Assembly: GCA_903772945.1 (NCBI GenBank)
Contig: CAICTM010001759.1
Location: forward strand, 1 to 23,090
Length of the DNA: 23,090 nucleotides
Source of the DNA: Seminavis robusta
Lineage: Eukaryota; Bacillariophyta; Bacillariophyceae; Naviculales; Naviculaceae
Direction: 5' to 3'
In this document: positions 9,886 through 18,456 of the stretch, piece by piece
Layout: each line of letters opens with the position of its first letter
How positions within the stretch are numbered: the stretch's first letter is position 1
Made by a program: the position numbers and the translations under genes
Notes under the pieces: model-generated
Databases searched by the model: none
What the model saw: the letters and a program-made list of their open reading frames with translations, nothing else
What the model was told of the DNA's origin: nothing

Positions 9886-11771
9886 GCACCAGCCACGACA
9901 TGATGAGTTCCAGTGACCGGTACCTTGCGCCATCACCCCCGGGAGAGGAGTATGACACTATTGCACAAGACGGTCCAGTGCTGGACCTGCCAATGCTACA
10001 TGCTCGCCGAAAACGACCTAGCATGGATGTGTCTCACTCGACCGACGAAAGCAGCAATGCTACACCCAAGCTTTCACACAACAATAGACCCAGACAACCC
10101 AAGACAACACATACTCGAGCTGGACGAAGATCCTCGGCTTCGGCGTCCACGTCCACGGGAAAAGACAGTCGAGGCAGCAGCCGCTGCAGTCATGATGATG
10201 CTCCAACGAAACGAAACACACAACAGCAACAACTGCCCAACAACAGCAGTCGGACGCTTCTAGTCTCCAACAAAAAGAAGAAACAACTGCCAACTACGAG
10301 TAGCAGCAGTGGTCGAAGTTTGACGGCGACCATGATGATGGAAGGATCGTCCAACAAGAGTCACTCTAGCAGTCGCAGTCTTCCCGCGAAAAAGCAAACG
10401 CAAAAGCAGCAACCACCCACTACCAGAAAGGTGCCCCTGCATCGACGTGGTTGTGGAGCGGATGCATTGCCCAAACAACCCGGTGTTGTGGCAACACAGT
10501 CGCAGCATGCTAGACAACAAATGGGGTCCAAGAGTGAACACGATAACACAGACACAACACCCACCACGTCACGACGAGCCTTGTTGACCAAAGTCAAGAG
10601 TGCCGGATGTATCTGCGGTAGTGCCAGTGCCAAGAGCATGGCACGGGAAGAAACGGAACGCGGTGATACCGAACGATGTGAGACAGAGCGGGAACAGACG
10701 GAACGAGGTGGAGATCATAATGATGATGATGTCGAGTACGTCTACCAGCATGACGACGACAACAATGATGACAACGACGTCCAAGAAGACGGCAATGATA
10801 TGGTCGAGGAACAACAGCTAAGTCAAAGAGGACAAATGGTGGATTGCTCGGCCTCGGAGGCTCGAAGCACAAAAAGTACCAAGCGCAGAAACTTGGTACG
10901 AAGTCTCAGCCATACATTTGGCTTACGTCGTCGGGCGTCCACCACTGATTCTCGACCGATCCAGGATCATCATCAACAAGACGAAGAAGAGCAAACGCAG
11001 TCCGTGACAGCGTCATCCATGAGTCGTCGATCGCAACGACGTGCTCGAAGACGACGAAGTCAACTGGATCAGACCAGCAGCAAGAGCAAGCGACGAAGCC
11101 TCGTGCGATCCCTCAGCCGGACCTTCTCGTTCAAGTCGGTCTTTAGTCGAAGCAAGAAAGCAGACGTCGACTTCGAAGAGTCTCAACAGCGGCAGGATAA
11201 GGATATTGAGTTTGTTCCGGACTATGAAAATCATCAAGGCCATTGGATTGAAAAGGAACATTCCCTCCCCGCAAGCCCCTCCGAACTATATCGTCGGAGC
11301 AGTCGAAGAAACCCCGCGAGTTCATCGACCTCTACGGACGTGACTTCTGGCAGCATTGTCATTGATGTGGACGATATTAGCAGCTTGATGGAGCTGGAAC
11401 GTCAACGAGTGAGCTTGAGGAAGATGGAAGCAGCCATGCTTCAAAACAGCACGAGTTCTGTTGGAACTGACAACAATCTGCCAAGGAAACGAAGAACCAC
11501 TGAACGAGTGCCTTCAATCCCCCCTGTCACAGCATCCAGGCGTCAATCTCACGACGATGGACGCGCGCCCCCAAAGACGCGCCACACCGCTGTTCGCCAC
11601 ACTGCTGCTCGTCGGGACGGCCGACCCGGGCTTGTACCACAACGAGGGCGCTCTGTAAAGACGCTGGTCTCACGCCGAGACAAGAACGATCCCCGCCACC
11701 TCCTATTCCAGGATCCACCAAAAAGACGAGCCAAATCATTGGAAGTTTGGGAGCGGCGAGGTTCATTCTAG
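8424..11771 (+). CDS. Large low-complexity Ser/Gln/Asn/Arg-rich protein
   Basis: Single uninterrupted ORF of 1115 aa with no recognisable folded domain, signal peptide or membrane segment. From the N terminus: a basic Lys-rich segment (about 20-45), a poly-Ser tract (about 216-241), poly-Gln (about 353-373), poly-Asn (about 475-488), a Ser/Thr/Arg-rich middle, an acidic Asp/Asn tract (about 765-795), then a basic C-terminal third. That third carries a duplicated motif, KRRNLVRSLSHTFG at 820-833 and KRRSLVRSLSRTFSFK at 889-904. The RRxLVRSLS core fits a basophilic kinase target or a short basic amphipathic helix; this is inference. The homopolymers are encoded by AGT/AGC, CAA/CAG and AAC repeats that probably vary in length. 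The gene converges on the minus-strand gene at 12012-15682 with only 240 bp between stop codons. Function is unknown; a disordered scaffold or regulatory protein is the most one can say. Confidence 0.8.
9065..9140 (+). repeat. Ser-coding AGT/AGC microsatellite within the coding region
   Basis: An interrupted run of AGC, AGT and TCT codons encodes about 20 consecutive serines. The mixed codons suggest an older, partly diverged repeat. Confidence 0.85.
9846..9890 (+). repeat. Asn-coding (AAC)n microsatellite within the coding region
   Basis: About 14 AAC codons in a row. The near-pure repeat, in contrast to the mixed Ser tract, suggests recent expansion and likely length variation between alleles. 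Confidence 0.9.
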
Positions 11772-12011
11772 ATGGATCATACATGTAGTGACTGTTAATT
11801 GCTAAGCTACATGTAATTATGTCGCCAACGATTGTTGCTGTTAAAAGCTGTGTTCCTAATTTTGTAGGATGGATTGCTAAAAGCCATTCGTCCGCAGTCG
11901 CTGCGCTGGTCTCTTTGTCTGTATAGCTAGCTGAAAACACAGAAGAGACTTTGGCGATGGAACCTATCGGTTACATGCTAGCTGCTTCTCTTGCGTTTTG
12001 TGCCACACCTT
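11772..12011. other. Convergent intergenic spacer
   Basis: The 240 bp between the stop codons of two convergent long genes must hold both 3' ends. No clear terminator-like structure was identified. Confidence 0.5.
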
Positions 12012-15000
12012 TCAAGGCCCTGGTTGCGCTGCGATCCACTGAGCCACCATCGCGTTCTGATATTTCTGGCAGGCGTACTTCTTCTTTTCGCTTGGTTGAA
12101 ACGTTTCGTTCAACATTGGCCGCTTGTCATTCATCGTCAAGCTTGGCGACCCGGAGTGGTTCTTGTCTTTCAGCCATGTGTCAAACTTTGATCCAAATGC
12201 ATCTTTTTCATGCTTCCTTGACTGTGGCTTGGTTGTGGCGTTTCCTTCTGTGATGATCAAGCCCAGCGCACCTGCTGATGTCGTTTTGTGCACTCTGGAG
12301 GAGGCCTTTCGTTGTGCTTTGTTGTCTTGGGTTTTTCTGTTTTCACTATTGAGTGATCGCACGGTGGGTTCCGCAGCTGAAGGTGAAATCAGCAGACCGA
12401 GAGCACCAGCGGAGCAGCTGGGACGTAGCACGTTGTTGCCTTTGGAGGCAGCAATAAATCTTCTCTCGGCTGGATTTCTTTGGATCTGTGATGCGTCCTG
12501 ATCCTTGCCACTGTCCTCTGCGTCGTCCGAGTATTCTTTCTCGGTTTGATGCCGTGATACTGATAGTTTGCGCCTTCCACTTTTCCTTTTGTTGCAGTCG
12601 AATCCAGCGCTTGCAAGTTTCATTGTCCCCGTGGAAGTAGTGCGTTGCATTCCTGACTTGCCGTCACCGGGTTGGTGTAAGAGCATTTTGTGTATCCTTT
12701 CTCTTTCCGGTTTGCTAATCTTTGTCCTTGCCACAACTTTGTCGCTTCCCGAGTCTTGATAACGAGCACCATGGTTGTCCGTGTCGCTCGCTGAAAGGGA
12801 TCGTTGTGTCTTCTCTTTGAATTGCTTTCTGTTTGTTGTACTTTTCATGACGGCTCCGGGTTGATCACCTCGTTCGGTTTTCTTCAAAGATACAAGCTCA
12901 TGGACGGACTTCTTTGAGAAAGCTGACTTTCCAGTAGATGTCATGCCCAAGTGAGCGCCGGTTGAGAGGGACCTTTTCATGCCGAGAGGTGAAAACTCCA
13001 TTGAGGATGCATCATCTAAGAGATCGATGTCGGACTCTTGCCCTGATTCGTCAGAAACAATGTTTGAAAGAAGACTTGGGAGATTGTTTGCGTTACGTCG
13101 TAGACCGTTGTTGGCAGCTGGTTGAGCGTGCCAAGCGGAGTTCTTCGTCGGCGTGGCCTGATTGTGATTGTCTTTGTTCAGGGACGACCGCTGCAAATAG
13201 GACCGACTCGAGTTTTTCCTTGCTCTGCCCAGGACACCACTGTACGAAGAGACCCTGCGTATACCGGTGGGACTTTTCTCCCTTTCACCGTCTCTCTTTC
13301 GAACGGGCATTCTTGCATTTTCCGTGTGCGTGTCCGAGTCATCCAGTGCACGGATCGTGGTAGGATGTCGAACGACACTTATTCCTGGTTTGTCCCCAAC
13401 AATCTCGGCAGCAGCGACAACGCCATCATGCGTGGCAGCTCGACGGAACGGGGCGTTTGCTTCCTTGTATATCGGTTCGTTCAGCGAACGTCGTCTATTG
13501 CCGTCATTACCCGTGACATTGGCAACTGACAATGCATGTTGTATTCCTTCGTCCTGGATGTTGGAATCATCACGAGCAGCCAAAGTCAAGATTCCCGTAA
13601 ATGTTGACGATCGCTTCGGAGAAGGGTCGGGGGAACATTTCTCGGTCTGTCCAGACGCTGGTTGCGCCGATCCATGTTTTTTCATGTCCTTGGTTCGAGA
13701 CGATTTTTTGATCCTCTTCTTCCCTGACGTCGTCGACGACACGTGCGGTTTGTAAATGTTTGCAGCCCAGTCATGATCCGGTTGCGTCTTCTGGGATTGC
13801 AGTTTGTTTCCACTACGTCGTCGCGGAGGCTGACCGCCAGCAGTGTTGCTGATTTCGTCGTTTACCTTGTGCGCCGACTTGGTCCAATCATGATCTGGGA
13901 CGGGGCTTTTCCGTCTGCCGCCCCGGATGGATCTATCGCCCCCGGACCGTGTGGATCTATCGCTCCCGGACCGTATGGAATCATGATCGGGGACGGGACT
14001 TTTCGTCTCCCGCAGCTCCGAATGGATCGATCGCTCCCGGACCGTCTCTTTTCGGACGCCAGTTCTCTCCGACGTCCAGAGTTGGCCCTCTTCAAAACTT
14101 GAGCGGACGAGATTTTGGGTCGTTTGCCAATACTGGAATTTGTCCCACTTGTAGTAGTAGACGATTCCAGTTCACGATTGTGATTTTCTGTTGGCTCCTC
14201 CTGATCAGATGGCGGAAGTGCTTGAATTCGGTTTTGGCCCGAAGAACCTCCACTCCTCCTTTGTTTCAAATTGTCGGTTTCATGATTTGGATATTCCTCG
14301 TGATGCTGATGGATTGTCGTGTCTGCTTCCGATGCAATCCTCGACCTCCTGACGGAAGAACTCCTTGACCTTTGTTGGAGCTGTCGTTGGAATCTTTCGT
14401 GATTGGAAGATGAGCGCCGTCTATTTGCTGCTTCTTGTTCATCTGACAAGCTCCTCCTAACGGACGAATTTCTCGAATCGGATAGGACTCTCCTGACCAA
14501 GGGTCGTTGTTGTCCCCTCCTGAAACCACTCCTGGTACTTCGACTGGAGTACGTGGATGCCTGATCGCCATCGTCGTCAACATCATTGTGACGATTTCTG
14601 GATTGTACGGATAGTCCTCTTCTTGAGTTTGCCCTCCGCCTCATGGAAACAACCGAAGCAGTATCTGTATCATCATCCTCATCATCATCATCGGAAAAGG
14701 ATGATGTCACGAGGACCTTTTTATGCCTTCGTCCGGATCGTCTAGCGGAGGCTCTCGAGGATGCAATGGATCTTTTGGAGAGGACGGATGTAATGGATCC
14801 CAGGGAATGTCCGGATTGATCCGAATCCGAATCGTCGCTGTCGCTGTCGTTGTCACTGCTGTTGCTAGTGATACTGTCATTGTCATTTTCATTGTCATTG
14901 TGTTCATGAATTTCCCCATTTTGGTCAATAAGTTCCTGATCAACAATATTGAGTTTAGTGGAGCTCAAGGATCGTTTGCAGGGGTGTCTCAACAATTGTG

Positions 15001-15682
15001 AGCTCCCATCCGTGCTGTTTTGTGGTTGTTTATTGCTAGAGGCAAAAAAACCAGGGAGACTTTTGCTGGAGGAATTACTCCTTCTTTTGGTGCTGCTTGA
15101 TGTCGCTCCTTGTGCGTTTTGAGGCTGTTGTTTGGAAAGAAAGAAATCCAACTTGGGTAGATTCTGATGGTTGTTTGCTGCAGTGGTTGTAACTTGTAAG
15201 GATGAATTTGTTTTGTGCCTGCCTTGCTGCTGCTGCTGATGGCCAATTGCTTCAGTGGCTTCACCACCTGTTGGACCTACTTGAAAACTGGTTGCTTCCA
15301 TGGCATTGGCATTGACATTGGCATTGTCAGGTTGGAGTAATTGCAAATCATCCATATCCATGAGATCAGACAATCCCTTGACAAAAGGAAGCTCTTCTTC
15401 TGCTTCTTGTTGATTGACATTTTCACTTTCACTTTCACCTGCACTTTGACTACTAGAATCACTTGAATAGTCTTCTTGTTCTAGCTGAGCTTGAATGGTG
15501 AGACTTCTGCAAGAACCAGATTTCCTCATCCTCCCTGGAGACACTAGCAATCTGTCCCTGGCATGGCTGCTACCAGTACTAGTAGATCTTGAATGGCTGC
15601 TACCACCACCACCGCTGCTGTGTCTGCTGCTTTTCAAGAGCGACCTGCTGCCGCTGCTGCCTTGACGCTTCAAGCCATTCAT
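12012..15682 (-). CDS. Large Ser/Arg-rich disordered protein, split by an apparent one-base frameshift
   Basis: Two open frames, 15682-13862 and roughly 14170-12012, overlap in different registers. Read as one gene with a single base missing near 14004, they give 1224 codons including the stop. The start is ATG at 15682; the frame reaches five codons further up but only to a TTG. No folded domain is recognised. The protein is rich in Ser, Arg, Asn and Asp, with an acidic Asp/Ser stretch mid-protein, repeated (S/L)VRR-L/R-S motifs, and in the C-terminal part repeated (T/C)SAGALGL-I motifs. Three PDHD motifs (two followed by W) occur in the downstream frame between 13990 and 13770. There is no signal peptide or membrane segment. 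Like its convergent neighbour it has basic Ser-rich kinase-target-like motifs, but I see no extended homology between the two. Function is unknown. A short intron near 13866 is a weaker alternative to the frameshift. Confidence 0.65.
13997..14012 (-). other. Probable site of single-base deletion (frameshift) in the Ser/Arg-rich gene
   Basis: On the minus strand, GGGAGACGAAAAGTCCC here aligns with GGCAGACGGAAAAGCCCC in the next internal repeat (about 13918-13902), with one G missing after GACG. Upstream, the 15682 frame reads GRRK. In the intact second copy the 12012 frame reads GRRKSPVPDHD. Adding the base makes both copies read GRRKSPVPDHD and joins the two frames. Confidence 0.7.
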
Positions 15683-15700
15683 CTTAAGTGCTTTCAAGTT

Positions 15701-15748
15701 CCTGTAAACCTGTACCTGTACCTGTATACCTATACCTATACCTATAGC
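15701..15748. repeat. CCTGTA/CCTATA hexamer repeat upstream of the minus-strand gene
   Basis: Tandem CCTGTA units pass into CCTATA units. They end about 19 bp upstream of the ATG at 15682, so they probably sit in the 5' leader or core promoter of that gene. Confidence 0.85.
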
Positions 15749-16535
15749 TTTTGGCAGGTTAAGAGGAGCTTGTAAGGGATTAGCTAGCTAGAACTAGCCA
15801 GTAGGATATCAATGGATAAGCTTCAGCTTTCAAGAAGCTGAGCTAATGAAATGATGGACAGGATGGATACCTCTATGGCTACCACTTGGAGGTTGCTTGC
15901 TGATGGCAAGTGTGTTCAAAAGAAACAAGTGTGGTCAAAGCCGTTTTTGTCGGAGTTTTTGCAAAGTGGTTCCCCGCGCTGTTCTCCTGTTTCTCATTGG
16001 ACAGCCAGTCTTTATTTGGGCCTTCTCATTTCTACTGTAGAAGAGAGACCCTCTAATAAGTCTCAGTTGGAAGATGATGTCGCGGAAGCCTGAAATCAAA
16101 GGGAAAGATTTCTCTTTTTAGTAGAAGGGGGATTTAATAAGTAAACATATCAAAAGGCTTACCCGTCCTCCGATTATATGCTGAGTAGGGACTTTGGATG
16201 GGGAATTGAATGATTGAAGATTCTGATCCAATCGACACAGAAGCACGTATTGGCTAGCTAGTACCGTACTTGCTTTACGGAACAGTGGCCACCGAGCGAC
16301 CGTGGCTGACTTCCGTCTAAAGTACTATTGGGTAGTATGTCGTCCGGAACAGCAGCCCGTGTCAGGGGTCTCAGACCCTTTGCACCCCCAACCCCAACAT
16401 CGGCAACTTGTATTCCACCGCATTACTAGAGCTAGTAGCTATGTAGATCTAGCTAGCTAGTACCACCACTCCAATTTGTGGCCCAACAGGACTCCCGCGG
16501 GAATTGTCCTCAACGCATGGCACGCGTTGAACAAT
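15749..16535. other. Intergenic region, no confident gene
   Basis: An 80-codon frame (15851-16093, +) has no recognisable domain or supporting context. CTAGCTAG runs occur near 15781, 16251 and 16447, and a GGGTCT-C-AGACCC palindrome near 16366. Nothing else was recognised. Confidence 0.45.
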
Positions 16536-16606
16536 GATTCGATTCGATTCTCGACTCGATTCATTCGATTCGATTCGATTCGATTGATCATTCGACTGAT
16601 CATTCA
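16536..16606. repeat. Imperfect (GATTC)n microsatellite
   Basis: About nine ATTCG/GATTC units interrupted by CTCGACTC, ending in two diverged TGATCATTC units. Confidence 0.85.
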
Positions 16607-16717
16607 TCAATTTTAAAATTACCGTACTAGAGCTAGGGTCTACATAGTAGTACTGGATCGTGCCGCAACCGTCAGGATCCACGATTTCTAAAGGGTAGGA
16701 TTTTCGAATCGGATTTA

Positions 16718-16806
16718 AAGCAGAGTTTGAAACTCTACCCTACTAACAGGGCAGAGTTTTGAAAGTCTGCCCTAAATCTTGGGCAGAGTTTGAAACTCCA
16801 CCCTAA
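16718..16806. repeat. Three tandem hairpin-forming units
   Basis: Three copies of (GG)GCAGAGTTT-G-AAACTCTACCCTA begin near 16720, 16750 and 16782, about 31 bp apart. Each is nearly self-complementary (GAGTTT with AAACTC, GGGC with (A)CCC), with a one-base centre. The middle copy is the most diverged (GAGTTTTGAAAGTCTGCCCT) but keeps much of its pairing. A related GGGTAGGATTTTCGAATC sits just upstream. Confidence 0.75.
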
Positions 16807-16836
16807 ACTATGCACTCGGGGGGTGTCTGTGGTGCA

Positions 16837-16917
16837 GGGACCAATTTTGGAATATGGGGACCAATTTTGGAATGTGGGGACCAATTTTGGAATATGGGGA
16901 CCAATTTTGGAATGGGG
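16837..16917. repeat. 20-bp tandem repeat, four copies
   Basis: GGGACCAATTTTGGAATATG is repeated at 16837, 16857, 16877 and 16897, with only AT/GT variation near the end of the unit. Each unit has the palindrome CCAATTTTGG at its centre. The array runs into an uninterrupted G tract (16914-16922). Open frames across it exist in more than one register and are repeat artefacts. Confidence 0.92.
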
Positions 16918-16922
16918 GGGGG

Positions 16923-17634
16923 GGCAACGTGCGTGGAACTCGGCTTTCTAAGGGAAGCTGTCGTGGTTGGAGCGTCCCTGCAACACAGTTTCCCAGCCAA
17001 TCCATCAACAGCCACAGTCAGTTTGGTTATTACGGTATCAAGATTACTAGTACAGTGCTGCTCAGTCAAACCTCAAGAATACTAGTACCCCGAAACAGGA
17101 AACGCATTGGAAGGCCAAGTGCCGGAGGGACATTGGGCCAGCTAGGGTTCAGGACGCACAACTAGACTAACATGTGCGGAGAATTCATCTTGTCCATGCC
17201 TAGCTAGCTAGCCAGCTCCACTATTCCCACTGCTTTGACCTTGTCATTGAACTTCTAAAGCTGTACATTTGTTGTAAATTAATTTTCTGAAATCAAGCGG
17301 CAAAACAGCTATCGTGCTCTTTAACTGGCAAATCTTCGATAGTAGGACCAATCAGAGTGCACAACCGGTCAAACCAACAATCAGACCCATTGGTACCTCA
17401 TTCAGGATGTTCCGCTTGTTCAGGAACTCTACTAGTCTTTGTTGGCGGGACAGAGGAATGGACCTTGTCCTTGGTGCACAACCATCAGTGGAGGAGATCC
17501 TGGCAGCATTGCAGTTGGCTTCATAGCTTCACTACTTTAGTGCCGATAGTCTTCCAGCTTGAGGTGGTTCAGGTTCCAGTTGTCTCGTCAAATCCAGCAA
17601 TTTCATTGCTCCCAGCACTGCCCGCAGAGCAACG
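16923..17634. other. Intergenic region downstream of the DUF6824-like gene
   Basis: No confident gene. Short minus-strand frames near 17340-17540 could be decayed 3' sequence of the adjacent gene, but nothing recognisable supports this. CTAGCTAG occurs near 17200-17213. Confidence 0.4.
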
Positions 17635-18060
17635 TTACAAGGGTTGCTTGAACTGCTTGCTGCTCTTGCAGGAACTCTGAGGCAGTATATCGCGAAAGGC
17701 TTGTCCAACAGAGTGCCGAATCTGGGTAATAACCGCATACCAGCGTTGCGTCTTGGGGTTGAACGTAACAAAACCAACTCCTTGCACACTTTGCTAGCGT
17801 ACCTTTTGAATGACTTTGATGATCAACTTGGAATTGAAGGACCCGGTCGCCGTGGGAGCAGTGCATTCTCCCAACTCCTCTATGATCAGTTCTCGATACC
17901 GGTACCTTTGGTTGCCAAGATGGTTGTACACCTGACGGCCACGACCAATTGTCACTGTATGCTCGCATGGCCTGAAATCCTTGGGCAGTATCAGGGAACC
18001 GTTTTGAAACAGTAGTGAGGTCGTCAGAATTGGATTAGTTGTGGGCTTGTTGTCTGCCAT
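17635..18060 (-). pseudogene. DUF6824-like protein interrupted by an in-frame TAG
   Basis: From ATG at 18060 (context ACCATGGC) the frame runs 142 codons to TAA at 17635, with one TAG at codon 89 (17796-17794). The first part has GRGR (39-42), H47, then GNQR (49-52) followed by a RELI helix and a KLIIKVIQKV helix. The part after the TAG continues in the same frame: GVGFVTFNPKTQRWYAV (94-110), then an IRHSVGQAFRDIL segment (114-126). This order (GRG, H.GN.R, a basic helix, G-F....P.T..W, ending in a FRD helix) matches my memory of the diatom DUF6824 domain. That domain is of unknown function and is sometimes suspected to bind DNA. Codon 89 falls in the linker between the two halves. There is also an unusual RYRY duplication at 53-56. 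It is likely a nonsense-mutated gene. Readthrough, a sequencing error or a short truncated product cannot be excluded. Its start lies about 400 bp beyond the LRR gene's stop, on the same strand. Confidence 0.65.
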
Positions 18061-18456
18061 GGTTCTTGATGGAAAATGGCTAAAATCTAGTACCACTTCC
18101 CAGACTGTTCAACCCTCACTTGGAATTTGTAGCAGGCCAGCACCCGCAAACAATGACTGTGGATGTACAAGTCCGGTCCCTACACCGTACAAGAACGCTC
18201 AGGTGTCACCACCAACGAAAAACTCTCTGCTCTTTAGTTTGCCGACCCGACTCGTCAACCGCGATCGAGGTCGAAGAACCTGCCAGAATTTTGGAAGTTT
18301 TCAACGCGTGCACAACGAACGTTTGCCTCCTGAGTGACATTCGTAACCGATGCGTGGTGGCTTGATTGTCCTCCCTGTGGATTTGTAGCACTCCCGATAG
18401 AAGCTGCACCAGCGGATTGATTGCTGAGCTGACTCGAGTGCTGAATGAGATGTCCC

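Noticed and set aside
13862..13866. AAG|GTAAAC at the stop of the 15682 frame as an intron donor
   Set aside because: The donor looks good, but acceptors giving the right phase leave introns of only about 17 or 53 nt without a pyrimidine tract, and the downstream frame is already open far upstream. The internal repeat comparison favours a one-base lesion.
15851..16093. 80-codon plus-strand frame
   Set aside because: No domain, no repeat conservation, no supporting context.
16810..17165. Open frames over the 20-bp repeats (NFGIWGP-like and FQNWSP-like repeats)
   Set aside because: A 20-bp period shifts frame in each copy, so several registers stay open on both strands. This is a repeat artefact, not a gene.
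18255..18456. Ser/Gln-rich minus-strand frame continuing past the LRR stop
   Set aside because: It begins as a shadow of the LRR C-terminus and has no start of its own. The LRR protein already ends with a typical Cys-rich tail, so this is most likely 3' untranslated sequence.
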